A stretch of 64,000 nt of DNA, taken from NCBI RefSeq assembly GCF_900093605.1, contig NZ_FLYE01000047.1, forward strand, positions 143,410-207,409. Reading direction: 5' to 3'. Position 1 is the first letter of the stretch. Each line of letters opens with the position of its first letter. The notes beneath the pieces are model-generated. The model saw nothing but the letters and a program-made list of their open reading frames with translations, had not been told where the DNA came from and searched no databases. A program made the translations under genes and the position numbers. The DNA is from Candidatus Terasakiella magnetica (GTDB lineage Bacteria > Pseudomonadota > Alphaproteobacteria > Rhodospirillales > Terasakiellaceae). Positions 8,042 to 17,449 of this stretch are shown here, one piece after another.

Positions 8042-9949
8042 ATGTCTGTTTCCCTTGCACCGGATTACTCTAAGGCGCAACGATTAGTTGACAAAAACGT
8101 TTTAAAAAACAACCATTTCCACATGATGTTGCAGCAATATTCCTTGTTGCACTCTCAGATTAATAGCGGCACTGATGAGCCGGAATATGATTATTGGAAA
8201 GCCAAGTTTAATGCGCCAGAACCTTTTGGCCTGCTCGATCTTGGTATTGAAAACGGCTTTCTCACTCGACGCGATATTGTTGATGTTCTAGGTGATAAAT
8301 ACGATAAGACCTTTGGTCGGATTGCGCCTTATACCTGCCAGAAATTACAAGTCCATATTGTGTCTTGGGAACGCGATACCCATACGCTTCATTATGGAGC
8401 TGTGCGCCCTTTAAAAGAGAGCCAGAAAAAAGAACTCATCACGGCCATCAATGAAGAAGGCTTTAATGTTCGACACCTAAAATATCGCGCTATTGATACT
8501 AAAAGAATTCTGCAAATTAATAGCCGTCAGAAAATTGTCACTGACGATGAAATAAGCACGTTAATTTCTGAGTTTAATCACGACCCGCAAGACCCGCTGC
8601 GTCTTAAAAAAGTTAAAGAATATATTCTCCTTCAGGCGCTACAGGCAAAAGCCAGTAACATCAAACTGGTGAAATCTAATGACGTTCTTGAATGTGTGAT
8701 TAGTTTTACCATTGGGCAAACCACGGCACCAAAACACGTTCTTTCCGTTAAGGCCGCAGGGCGCTTGATGCAGGCCTTTAAAGATGATGCCAAGATGGAC
8801 CCCATCATTAAGGACCGCCCCCAAGATGGTCATATTGAGATGGTCTTTCAGGACCGTAAAGTAAACTTCAGGGCAGCAACCGGGGCAACGGTGAGCGGCG
8901 AATTTATGTCGCTTCGGGTTCATGACCTAGGCTCTATCATGAGCTTGCACATCCTCTTGAACCGCTTTCCTGAACTGGCTGATAATTTACGCCACTATAT
9001 GCGCCAAAAAGATAAGGGCGGCTCTCTTATCTGTCTGTCTGGTACAACAGGGTCCGGTAAAACAGCTTTGCTGGCGGCCCTACAGCGTGAAGCAGATCGT
9101 CTTGGTTGCACGATTATTTCTATTGCCGCTCCGGTAGAAATGCGTGTGCGCCATACTCAGCAAATGCAAATCAATGAGGATATCGGTCAAACAGCTAATG
9201 TCCTGACTAAAGCGGCCATGCGTCTCTTTCCAGATATTCTTATTCAAGAAGAAGTGCGCGATCCTCAAACTGCTGAAGGCGCATTGCGCAATGGTGATAC
9301 AGGCCATAAAACAGGCTTCACCATCCATGCGGTGTCTGCGATTTCAGCAGCGGCTAAAATTGTCTCCATGGTGCCAGAAGAGTTTAAAGAACAAGCGTGG
9401 AATATCATTGGCGATATTTTACATTATAGTCTTCATTTAAAGCTGATTAAAAAGCTGTGTAGCTGCGCTTTGGTCGATGAAGACGCAGGCGGCAATATTT
9501 TAAAACGCAATCCCCATGGCTGTCCAAAATGTGACTACACAGGTTATGACGGCATGGTGCAATGCCCAGAAACCCTGCAAATCGGGGATGGCTTAGAAGT
9601 CCGTCATGAAGCACTCAAAGCCCTTAAAGAACACCGTTTGGCCGATTTGGTCAAGCTGGATGGCGTCACCTATCGACCACGCGATTATTATGCCCGTCGT
9701 CTCTATGATGAAGGCGTGATCGACCATGAAACCTATCAACGTCAAAGAACAATTGATGTGCTTGAAGTTATCCAGCAAAAGCGGGATCAAAAAGCGCAAG
9801 AGATCATGGACACAATCAACAATATCGATATCGATCAATTAAATGAAGAATATAGCGCCCGTGATGAGCGTGAGCCCGTTATCTCAATTGAAGAAATTGA
9901 AGAATTGTTCATGAATGAAGATGATGAGGCGACAGATGAAGATCGTTGA
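8042..9949 (+). CDS. pilQ: Type IV pilus assembly ATPase (PilQ/GspE family)
   Basis: This 635-aa ATPase drives pilin polymerisation. The N-terminal GspE-II-like region (1-190) precedes the motor domain. Walker A is 'GTTGSGKT' (about residue 340), Walker B is 'DILIQEEVRD', and a His-box follows. A four-Cys zinc element ('CSC...CPKC') is present near residue 480-500, as in GspE and PilB. A charged C-terminal extension of about 80 residues is rich in Glu and Asp. It ends overlapping the start of the platform protein. Confidence 0.88.
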   Translation: MSVSLAPDYSKAQRLVDKNVLKNNHFHMMLQQYSLLHSQINSGTDEPEYDYWKAKFNAPEPFGLLDLGIENGFLTRRDIVDVLGDKYDKTFGRIAPYTCQKLQVHIVSWERDTHTLHYGAVRPLKESQKKELITAINEEGFNVRHLKYRAIDTKRILQINSRQKIVTDDEISTLISEFNHDPQDPLRLKKVKEYILLQALQAKASNIKLVKSNDVLECVISFTIGQTTAPKHVLSVKAAGRLMQAFKDDAKMDPIIKDRPQDGHIEMVFQDRKVNFRAATGATVSGEFMSLRVHDLGSIMSLHILLNRFPELADNLRHYMRQKDKGGSLICLSGTTGSGKTALLAALQREADRLGCTIISIAAPVEMRVRHTQQMQINEDIGQTANVLTKAAMRLFPDILIQEEVRDPQTAEGALRNGDTGHKTGFTIHAVSAISAAAKIVSMVPEEFKEQAWNIIGDILHYSLHLKLIKKLCSCALVDEDAGGNILKRNPHGCPKCDYTGYDGMVQCPETLQIGDGLEVRHEALKALKEHRLADLVKLDGVTYRPRDYYARRLYDEGVIDHETYQRQRTIDVLEVIQQKRDQKAQEIMDTINNIDIDQLNEEYSARDEREPVISIEEIEELFMNEDDEATDEDR

Positions 9950-11162
9950 AGCCCGTTATCGCAGATCGTTTGAAGGTGAAATCGTCAAAGAGACTTTTTA
10001 TCTCTCAAGCGTAGAAGAGGTTAAAGAAGGGCTGCGCGAACAGAATTATACGATCCTTTCTGTTCGAGAAAAGAAACTTGATCTTACTCTTTGGCGCTTC
10101 TTTCGCTTGCGTGAACAATTGGCCTTATTAGAAAGCCTAAGTACAGATATCAATCACGGTACAACAACAGGGATGGCGCTGCGCATCTATGAAGAAGCGG
10201 CCACACCTAGGGTGAAACGCAAACTTCAACCTGCCATTGCCATGATTAATCAAGCGGATGCCACATTAAGTGATGCCTTAAAGGCTTTGAAGTTTGACCA
10301 TCGGGTGATTGCCTTGGTTCAGGCTGGTGAGTTGATGCCAGGCAAAGATAATGAACAGCTTAAAATCAATATAGCTAAAGCCATTGATGTTTTAAGTGAG
10401 AAGGCAAACCGTCTTGGACCTATAAATGTCTGGTCTTTGTGGGGAGTTATTGAAGTTGTTATTCTTGCCGATTTTCCCTTCTGGCTCCATTTTGAACAAA
10501 TTCCCAAATATAAAAGGCAAGGGGTTTTAAGTGATAGTCCAGCCGCCGCAGATCAATTCGCCCAAACAATGGCAACAATTGAGCTGATTAGTTTGAATTG
10601 GCTCATGTTTGCAACATGTTTTATGACCTTCTTGTTAATAACAATTGTCATCTGTTTTATCGCAAAACGTGAGGGTGAAGCCTATCCGGCTTATGTGGAT
10701 TATCTGCCCTTTTATGGCAAGCAAATCAGGCATAACGATATGGCCTTAAGCTATTCTCTGCTAAGTCCGTTAATCCTGGGTAAAGTTAATTTCAATGAAG
10801 CCTTGGATTATGTCATTAAGTCGGTCTCTTCAGCAGGCGTGCGTGGCCTTTGGCAAGACGCTAAGACAGCGATTGTTGCCAATGATAGTTTCAAAGATGC
10901 AATTGGACAGCATAAATATATTGAAGATGAAGAACGTATTCGCCTCATCCGTCTGGGCGATAGTGTGCAGCTTGCAAATGTTGTGGAGACATTGAGCGCC
11001 CATCGTTTGCTAAAGGCTAAAAGTTATAATTTAAAACAAAAATATATTGCTTGGGCAGTAACAGGGCTTCTCCTGATTGTCCCAACCTTCCTCTATGCAT
11101 GGATCATTGTCTCTCAAAACGATCTTCTTACTGAATCAGTTAAAGGGTTAATGCCGGGATAA
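9936..11162 (+). CDS. pilR: Type IV pilus inner-membrane platform protein (PilR/GspF family)
   Basis: The protein has the GspF/PilC layout: an N-terminal cytoplasmic region beginning 'MKIVEARYRRSFEGEIV', a first helical domain (about 55-160), membrane segments near 165-185 and 215-240, a second GspF domain and a final membrane helix ('WAVTGLLLIVPTFLYAWIIV'). The start is set at the Met that aligns with the GspF N-terminal pattern; three upstream Mets exist in frame. It overlaps the ATPase gene by 14 bp. It anchors the pilus machine in the inner membrane. Confidence 0.85.
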   Translation: MKIVEARYRRSFEGEIVKETFYLSSVEEVKEGLREQNYTILSVREKKLDLTLWRFFRLREQLALLESLSTDINHGTTTGMALRIYEEAATPRVKRKLQPAIAMINQADATLSDALKALKFDHRVIALVQAGELMPGKDNEQLKINIAKAIDVLSEKANRLGPINVWSLWGVIEVVILADFPFWLHFEQIPKYKRQGVLSDSPAAADQFAQTMATIELISLNWLMFATCFMTFLLITIVICFIAKREGEAYPAYVDYLPFYGKQIRHNDMALSYSLLSPLILGKVNFNEALDYVIKSVSSAGVRGLWQDAKTAIVANDSFKDAIGQHKYIEDEERIRLIRLGDSVQLANVVETLSAHRLLKAKSYNLKQKYIAWAVTGLLLIVPTFLYAWIIVSQNDLLTESVKGLMPG

Positions 11163-11164
11163 GA

Positions 11165-12046
11165 ATGATGAATAAACAAAACTTTATACCCCATGGGGCT
11201 ATTGCAGGCAGTCTTCGCGCCGATCCCAGTGGTGTTGATCTAGAAATCATTTATGAAAATGTTGAAGGTGATTTAGGGACTGAAAATGTCCATTTGGTCT
11301 ATCAACGTCAAGGAAACGTCATTCATTATATGGCGGCAGCTTCGCGTGAGTTTAAGAACCATAAAAAACCAATCAACCCTTTAGCGACATTTTTGCCCGG
11401 TGGTAATGACCATCAAGGACCGGGTATCTATCACGAGCCCAATAGTAATACGCTTCTTGTTGTCCCTGAAACAACACAGGAAATCTCACTTGCTTATGGT
11501 TTGCCATCTGAATGGTATGGGGAAGAGGACCTACAAGTTTTTGATATCTCTGAGTTTGAAACGACAGAAACGGTGCAATGGCAATCCTATATTCTTGCGC
11601 GGCTTAATCGACAAAATCAGATTTTTAAATTTCTGTTCTATCCCGGTGCCGCTTTCTTATTGGTATTAATTGGCCTGCTTTATTTACAGGTCACTCAAAA
11701 AGAAATTCTGCAAACTGAAGTCTCGGAGATTTCTAGGGAAATAGAACGCTCCATGCATCAGGCTTTACGCGAGATGAAACGCCATAGAGAAGATAAACAT
11801 CTTGAAGTGTTGGCGGACTATTCAACCATCGTTAAAGACGTTCTCAGTATGGATGGGGAGCTTCTTTTTTATAAATATGAAAATGGCAAATCCGCTTGGC
11901 AGGCGAAAATCCCCAAATGGGCTTCAGAAACATATGCAGATAAGTTGGAAAAGCTAAAGCGTAAAGACAGCTTCAGCCCAAGAAATGACCATAAAGAAGG
12001 CACCGTTTTAATTGGGGTAGGGTCTTTGGTGGAGAAGGTCAAATGA
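11165..12046 (+). CDS. Bitopic pilus assembly protein (PilO/PilL-like position)
   Basis: The 293-aa protein has a soluble N-terminal domain (1-155), one membrane helix (about 160-180), a coiled coil ('EVSEISREIERSMHQALREMKRHREDK') and a C-terminal periplasmic domain. This cytoplasmic-domain, helix, coiled-coil layout resembles inner-membrane alignment proteins of type IVb pili (R64 PilO, BfpC). Sequence similarity is not strong enough to name it. It overlaps the next gene by 4 bp. Confidence 0.55.
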   Translation: MMNKQNFIPHGAIAGSLRADPSGVDLEIIYENVEGDLGTENVHLVYQRQGNVIHYMAAASREFKNHKKPINPLATFLPGGNDHQGPGIYHEPNSNTLLVVPETTQEISLAYGLPSEWYGEEDLQVFDISEFETTETVQWQSYILARLNRQNQIFKFLFYPGAAFLLVLIGLLYLQVTQKEILQTEVSEISREIERSMHQALREMKRHREDKHLEVLADYSTIVKDVLSMDGELLFYKYENGKSAWQAKIPKWASETYADKLEKLKRKDSFSPRNDHKEGTVLIGVGSLVEKVK

Positions 12047-12558
12047 AAATGAATAAAATCAACTTACCTTCTTTTGGCGCTTTTACCTCGGAATATAATT
12101 TCTTGTTAAAGCATAACAGGCGTTACGACCAGTTTGTCTGGATTGCCTTGCTTTACCTCGCGATTGCGTCCTTTGTCGTCATTAATGCCTTTATTTATTA
12201 CGATTTCTTATTTGCTCAGGCACGTCATGACAATGCCAAAAATAGTTATGTGAAACTGCATTACAAAACAGAGCAAAAAAGTCTGACCGAAAATGATTAT
12301 CTCCGCATTATTCAGTTGATCAAAACGGAATATGATGAAGTTAGGTTGTCAACTCAGCGCAATACACTCATCATAGAAACGCCGGATACTAAACTGCATC
12401 AAGAATGGCTATATGCCCAAGTTGCAGCCCATCGTTATCGCGGCAACCTCCATTGGAAACCTAAATATTTTTGTGCCGTTAAATGTAAAAACGGTGCGCC
12501 TTTTCGTGTCGAGTTAGAAGCTCACGACTTGAAACTCTCTCTCTCTCCTTCTCATTAA
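12043..12558 (+). CDS. Bitopic pilus-operon protein, 171 aa
   Basis: A short cytoplasmic N terminus, one membrane helix (about 30-52) and a periplasmic domain with a likely coiled coil make this a candidate second alignment-complex subunit (PilN/PilO type of type IVa systems). A CAVKC pair near the end could form a disulfide. No family is recognised by sequence. It is translationally coupled to the gene before it. Confidence 0.5.
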   Translation: MKMNKINLPSFGAFTSEYNFLLKHNRRYDQFVWIALLYLAIASFVVINAFIYYDFLFAQARHDNAKNSYVKLHYKTEQKSLTENDYLRIIQLIKTEYDEVRLSTQRNTLIIETPDTKLHQEWLYAQVAAHRYRGNLHWKPKYFCAVKCKNGAPFRVELEAHDLKLSLSPSH

Positions 12559-12573
12559 CTTAGGAAATAGATA

Positions 12574-13191
12574 ATGAAAAAAATGCTCATTGGCCTTTTG
12601 CTGGTCTTAACCATTGCAGCCGGTATTCAGTTTACGCTTAATAAATATACTGCATCGGGTAAAAAAGATGCCTCAGCCACAAATAAAGCAACCCAAGCCG
12701 TGGCCCTCAAAATCTTGTTTGATAACTATGCGGGGGTGTATGACAAAATTACCCTGCAATATGCTTCTGAAGAAGTGACGCTAGATAAAACGGTAAATAC
12801 AGGCTTTTATCATGCAGATAGTGAGATTATTGATGAGGCGGTGCCAAATGTCTGGACAACCAAAGATGATCAAAAGATCATTATTAAATATAATGTGATA
12901 ATCAAGGGTTTGGGTGATGATGCAAAGGCTGAAAAAGTCGCTGTTCTGCCAAACACCTCACTTGCTTTATGTCAGGCCTATAATAAAGAAATCATTGAAG
13001 CCGATGCCGATGCCACACCACCAACAGGAGTGGGCGCGATTGCTGATTGGGAGTCTGGTGCAACCTCTTCTGATATTACCGCAGGTACGGCCATTGATGC
13101 ATCAAGCTCCACAACCATGGAGAATAAACTTTCTCAATGTATCAAAGTTGGGACAAGCTATGTGACTTATATGGTGTTGGAATATAGCTAA
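12574..13191 (+). CDS. Probable major type IVb pilin
   Basis: The 205-aa product has a short basic N terminus, a 20-residue hydrophobic helix and a beta-rich, Ser/Thr-rich globular domain with two Cys ('LALCQAYN' and 'LSQCIKV') that could form the D-loop disulfide of type IVb pilins. Position after the ATPase and platform genes matches pilS of R64. A classical prepilin-peptidase site (G followed by a hydrophobic stretch with Glu at +5) is not visible, and no prepilin peptidase gene is seen in the window. Pilin is therefore inferred from architecture and position. Confidence 0.6.
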   Translation: MKKMLIGLLLVLTIAAGIQFTLNKYTASGKKDASATNKATQAVALKILFDNYAGVYDKITLQYASEEVTLDKTVNTGFYHADSEIIDEAVPNVWTTKDDQKIIIKYNVIIKGLGDDAKAEKVAVLPNTSLALCQAYNKEIIEADADATPPTGVGAIADWESGATSSDITAGTAIDASSSTTMENKLSQCIKVGTSYVTYMVLEYS

Positions 13192-13676
13192 TGGGAAAAG
13201 CTTTCATTGCTCTCTTAGTTGCCCTTTCTGTTTACTCAGGCTTAGTATTCAAACTAAGCGGGATTGGGGGCAATACGAAAGCTGTCACGGCCATGACTGA
13301 GGGTGCGGAAATCAAAGGCCGCGCCCTCCTTTTAACAAACCAAATTCAACATTGCGCCAGCCTCTATCAAGGCGATAACGCCACAAGCTATCACCCCATG
13401 TATCCAGCAGCCGTGGATAAAACAGCTTTAACCGATTTAACCTGCCCCGGCGCACCAGATACGTTTCAGCTTTGGGGGCATAGACCAACGGGTCTATCCG
13501 GCTTTAAGCCCTGGTCTTATGAAAATGATGAACTCGGTATTCGTCTTTACCTTGAAGCTGAAAAAGACACCACAAGAACACAAAGAATTTTAAGAGACGC
13601 ACAATTGTTTCTGGGTGAACAAGCTCAAGTGAATGATGCGATTTTAACCGTCTGGCTCCTTAAAGAAAACAGTTAG
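13191..13676 (+). CDS. Minor pilin-like protein
   Basis: The start overlaps the previous stop by one base (TAATG). The product has an N-terminal hydrophobic helix ('AFIALLVALSVYSGLVFKL') without a clear cleavage motif, then a 130-residue globular domain with Cys in 'IQHCASLY' and 'LTCPGAP'. Similar size and layout to the neighbouring pilin suggest a minor pilin or pilus accessory protein. Confidence 0.5.
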   Translation: MGKAFIALLVALSVYSGLVFKLSGIGGNTKAVTAMTEGAEIKGRALLLTNQIQHCASLYQGDNATSYHPMYPAAVDKTALTDLTCPGAPDTFQLWGHRPTGLSGFKPWSYENDELGIRLYLEAEKDTTRTQRILRDAQLFLGEQAQVNDAILTVWLLKENS

Positions 13677-13687
13677 AGTTCCCCCTT

Positions 13688-16558
13688 ATGAAAAAGTTAA
13701 TCCTCCTTTTTCTCGCAAGCCTGATCATTACAGGTAATGTCTCCAACATCAGTAGTGATGTTGTTCGACAGCTCTATAATAACTTTAAAACAAGCCAACA
13801 GTTTGAAACTGAAACCCATGTTCAGTCCGTTATTCAGGTTCTAGCCCAGAGCCTAAGTGATAGCGATAGTGACAACACTCTTGAAGCACCAGCCTTTATA
13901 GAGGCAAACCATGCCCCAACAGGGGGCGGCGCACTGCCTGAGACGATCTTAGGCATTAAGAAAGATGGCTGGAACCGCAGTCTTGGTTATTGTGTTTATG
14001 ATCATGGCACAACAAATAGCTCAACAGGCCGCATAGACGGCCAAACAACGCCCGATCCCGGTGGAATTTCCTTTGCAGTGGTCTCATCTGGGGCCAATCG
14101 CACTTTTGACAGTACATGTGCAGACCTTGCATTAGGCAGCGCCGTTGGTGACGATAGAGCTGACTTTATGCCCTTGGGTGTGTCCGATGCAGCCTTTATT
14201 CTGGCTTCAGGTGGCGGAACGCCCACAACAAGTGGTTCAGGGACAGATACTGGTTCAGATGAAGGGGATGGCGGTACAACTGTTCCCGGTGGCGGCGTTA
14301 CTCTTCCCGGTAGCTCGACCTATAGCGTCGCAGGCGCTGCTTTGTTCGATGGGTCTACGGGGTATTTATCTTGGGTGCCTTCAACTGCGGGAAGCCGCAA
14401 AGTATTTACAATTTCTGCATGGGTAAGAAAGGGGCAAGGTACTCAACAGGTAATTGCAAATGCAAATAATGCTGGATTGACGAGCTATTTATTTGTTCGT
14501 TTTCAAGATACAGGTGTCATCCGTATTAAAGAGTTATCTGGCGGTACAACAGAAATGTACCTTCAGACCAATGCCCTTTACCGTGATAATGCATGGTATC
14601 ATGTTGTTTTTGAAGTCGATACCACACAAACCACGGCGTCTGAACGTCAAAAGTTATATGTAAATGGTGAACGTGTTACGTCATTCTCTACTGAGGATGC
14701 CTACAGTCTTAACTTTCAGTCACAATGGAATAATACAGAGACCCACAATATTGGGCGTTATACGTCTGGTATAAAATACCTAAATGGTTATGTCGCTGAA
14801 TTCCAAAACGGGTTTGGGACAGTAACAGACTTTGGCGAATTCACCAGTTCGACGGGAGCTTGGGACCCTATTACCTATTCTGCTGATTTTGGCTCCAACG
14901 GGTTTCATTTAGATTTTGCCGATTCAACTGATCTTGGAAAAGACGTTTCAGGTAATGCAAACCATTGGAGTGTTCATGGTGGGGTGACGCCAGTAGGAAA
15001 CTCCCCCACTGATAGTGCAGCAACCTTTAATCCTTTGGATATCGGTAACACAAGCGCAGTGTTCTCAAACGGCAACCGTACTGTGGATAGCACGACATCG
15101 GGCCAAGGCATTACCCCTGCAACCCTAGCAATTAATGATATTGATCAGGTTCATTTTGAGTTTGAGGTGGATGCAAGTACCAGCAATATTCAATTGCTCT
15201 TTATGGACCCATCCGATAACGGGACTAGAAACGGTGTGTCACTACAAAGTGCAGGTAATATCGCAAATTATGTTAATGGCTCGTTAGGGTCAACATACGG
15301 TAGTTGGTCTGTGGGGGATCGTTTCACTTTTGAGGTGGATACGTCTGCAAAGACTTTCACAATCGACCAAAACGGCACTGAAATCGTATCGGAAACATAC
15401 ACGACTACAGCGCAATTGTTCCCCGCAATTCGTGATGGTTCGGGTTCCAATCGTGGGGTTGTTACAGCAAATTTCTCAGAAAATGAATTTGTAGATACAC
15501 CTGACACAGGTTTCAAAGCCCTCACAACAGCAAACCTAAGCCTCCCGACCAGTAAGCTTTCTGACCACTTCGTCCAAGGCACCTATAAAGGTAACGGTAC
15601 CTCTCAAACCATCCTCTTTGGCGATGGAGTGGATTGGGGAGATGATGATTCTTTAATTATTGTCAAAAACCTAACCGCAGCACGCAGTTGGAAAATTGTT
15701 GATAGTCTCCGTGGAAACGGAGAAACACTTGATTTCAGTGGAACGACAGAAGAAAAATACAAAAGTAATTCAATAACAAACCTAACTGGTACAGGGTTTG
15801 ACTTAAGTACTGAGAATAATACAAACGCGGCTAATGAAAACTTTGTCTATTACGCCTTAAAAGCGGGTTCATCTAGCTCACGTGTTACAGGTACAACAAA
15901 TCACGGGAAAGCTTATACCGTAAGTGCCAATCCTGAATTTGGCTTTTCCACAGTAACCTATAAAGGTTCAGGCTCTGCGGGGCATGAAGTTCCCCATGGA
16001 CTTTCCCAAGACGTTGGGATGTCTATAGTTAAGTCACGGATTGCTGGGGGATGGTACATTTACCATCATGAACTTGGTGCAACTAAGTTCATCTCTTTTG
16101 ATGAATATTACGCTTTTACGAGTTCAGGGCCTTGGAACAATACTGAGCCATCAGAAACAATATTCACTCTTGGTAAGGGCTCCTCAACAAACAGTAATAA
16201 TGTAGATTTTATTGCCTATGTCTTCGCCAAAGATAGCCCATATATAAAAACCTATGAGATGATCGCAAATGGAACATCTAATAATGTTTTTGTTCCTTTG
16301 CAGGGTGCATCTGTCTGGAATTTACATAAAAACTCATTGATTAAAGATTGGTGGAGTTTATACGACCGGGCAAGAAACCCAAGTAATCCAGTAACCGGAT
16401 GGCTTGCTCCTAATGATCCATCTGCTGGCGGTTATCTTAGCTCTGATAAAGGTAAGGATTTCCATCATAACGGCATTAAAGAACATAATACCTCAACAAA
16501 TGGCACATACATTGGCCTCGCCATCGTAGACCCTCACCAAATTGGCAGAGGGCAATAA
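13688..16558 (+). CDS. Pilus-tip adhesin with phage-tail-fibre-like body (PilV analogue)
   Basis: This 956-aa protein begins with a pilin-like hydrophobic helix and a roughly 170-residue domain ('LGYCVYDHGT...VVSSGANRTFDSTCADL') that is paralogous to the minor pilin four kilobases downstream. A Gly/Thr-rich hinge (about 178-208) follows. Then come a LamG/concanavalin-like domain (about 215-370), a SPRY-like segment (about 455-600: 'INDIDQVHFEFEVD...GDRFTFEVD') and repeated 'IIVKN..AARSWKIVDSLRG' and 'MSIVKSRIAGGWYIYHHELGATKF' units. Those units are characteristic of tail fibres and tail-associated proteins of marine podo- and myoviruses. Position is that of pilV. The likely role is recipient-surface recognition by the conjugative pilus. 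Confidence 0.75.
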   Translation: MKKLILLFLASLIITGNVSNISSDVVRQLYNNFKTSQQFETETHVQSVIQVLAQSLSDSDSDNTLEAPAFIEANHAPTGGGALPETILGIKKDGWNRSLGYCVYDHGTTNSSTGRIDGQTTPDPGGISFAVVSSGANRTFDSTCADLALGSAVGDDRADFMPLGVSDAAFILASGGGTPTTSGSGTDTGSDEGDGGTTVPGGGVTLPGSSTYSVAGAALFDGSTGYLSWVPSTAGSRKVFTISAWVRKGQGTQQVIANANNAGLTSYLFVRFQDTGVIRIKELSGGTTEMYLQTNALYRDNAWYHVVFEVDTTQTTASERQKLYVNGERVTSFSTEDAYSLNFQSQWNNTETHNIGRYTSGIKYLNGYVAEFQNGFGTVTDFGEFTSSTGAWDPITYSADFGSNGFHLDFADSTDLGKDVSGNANHWSVHGGVTPVGNSPTDSAATFNPLDIGNTSAVFSNGNRTVDSTTSGQGITPATLAINDIDQVHFEFEVDASTSNIQLLFMDPSDNGTRNGVSLQSAGNIANYVNGSLGSTYGSWSVGDRFTFEVDTSAKTFTIDQNGTEIVSETYTTTAQLFPAIRDGSGSNRGVVTANFSENEFVDTPDTGFKALTTANLSLPTSKLSDHFVQGTYKGNGTSQTILFGDGVDWGDDDSLIIVKNLTAARSWKIVDSLRGNGETLDFSGTTEEKYKSNSITNLTGTGFDLSTENNTNAANENFVYYALKAGSSSSRVTGTTNHGKAYTVSANPEFGFSTVTYKGSGSAGHEVPHGLSQDVGMSIVKSRIAGGWYIYHHELGATKFISFDEYYAFTSSGPWNNTEPSETIFTLGKGSSTNSNNVDFIAYVFAKDSPYIKTYEMIANGTSNNVFVPLQGASVWNLHKNSLIKDWWSLYDRARNPSNPVTGWLAPNDPSAGGYLSSDKGKDFHHNGIKEHNTSTNGTYIGLAIVDPHQIGRGQ

Positions 16559-16559
16559 A

Positions 16560-16958
16560 ATGAGACAGTGCCAAATCGCGCCATATTACACTGAAGCCTT
16601 TGAGGATTTCGATGAAGCGTTGCAAGAATTAAGCGCTCTAGATGGAAAACTGTCTGCGCGCCAACGAAAGCGCCTGCATGAGGAGATTCTACACAAGGGG
16701 CTCAAACATCTCTTAGAAGTAAATAATTCCCCCATGGGGAAAACAACTGAAGAACTCAAATGTAAAGAAATTGTCAGAAAAGAAGGCAATGTTTTTGGTG
16801 CAGTTCTTAATGAATATATGAATTGCAATTCAGTATTTGAACAGCAGGAACTTATTCTAACTTGGATTAGAGATCGTCTCTTGCCACTGGAAAACCGCTG
16901 TTTCTCATGTGAAGGCTATCAAGAAAGAGAAAACCTTACAAAGAGGGGTGGTGAATAA
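16560..16958 (+). CDS. Hypothetical protein between adhesin and minor pilin
   Basis: The 132-aa protein has no signal peptide and is mainly helical, with Cys residues scattered and a terminal 'CFSCEG' pair that could bind zinc or form a disulfide. The start is set at the Met eight bases after GAGGGC; an upstream in-frame Met would overlap the adhesin gene. It abuts the next gene (TAATG). A cytoplasmic helper or chaperone for the adhesin is possible but unsupported by homology. Confidence 0.55.
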   Translation: MRQCQIAPYYTEAFEDFDEALQELSALDGKLSARQRKRLHEEILHKGLKHLLEVNNSPMGKTTEELKCKEIVRKEGNVFGAVLNEYMNCNSVFEQQELILTWIRDRLLPLENRCFSCEGYQERENLTKRGGE

Positions 16959-17449
16959 TGATTGAAACCCTCTATACGGCACTCCTCTTGGCAGTGGGGG
17001 CCGCTGACGTAAATTCTGTAAACAATCAAATGGCGGCACAATCACTTGAAACAACTCGTTATCAGGCAACGAGCTTTTGGGCTAATGCCAATCGAAATAA
17101 ACTTCTTACATTGGTGTCTGACCTTGATGCAGATAGCACAAAAGAGCTGCCAGCAGTCAAAGAAGGTCAATCTGTTATAAATGGAGGGCTCTTGCCCGAC
17201 ACATATGGCCTCGTGCTTACAGACCGTTTTAAACGACTGTTTGGCTATTGCTCTTATGACCATGGCACAATGAAAACATCTTCAGGATATTATCAAGGAA
17301 TAGATACGCCAAATGATGAGACCGTCATTGGAGTTGTTATTTCTTCAGGAGCAGATGGTTTGTTTCAATCTGACTGTAAAGACTTGCTCAGCAGGGAAGC
17401 TCAAAATGATGACTTGGCCATCTATATTACACAGGGGCAAATTCCATGA
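16958..17449 (+). CDS. Minor pilin, paralogue of the adhesin N-terminal domain
   Basis: This 163-aa protein aligns with the N-terminal part of the large adhesin: both share a 'GYC.YDHGT' motif, 'G...V.SSGA...F.S.C..L' and a similar end ('DDLAIYI' versus 'DDRADFM'). The two Cys are conserved. The N terminus is hydrophobic and short. It is probably a minor pilin that shares an assembly interface with the adhesin, giving a tip complex without or with the fibre. It overlaps the transglycosylase gene by 4 bp. Confidence 0.6.
   Translation: MIETLYTALLLAVGAADVNSVNNQMAAQSLETTRYQATSFWANANRNKLLTLVSDLDADSTKELPAVKEGQSVINGGLLPDTYGLVLTDRFKRLFGYCSYDHGTMKTSSGYYQGIDTPNDETVIGVVISSGADGLFQSDCKDLLSREAQNDDLAIYITQGQIP

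Noticed and set aside
13688..17449. Shufflon or diversity-generating retroelement acting on the adhesin
   Set aside because: No reverse transcriptase, no template/variable repeat pair and no inverted crossover sites around the adhesin 3' end were seen.
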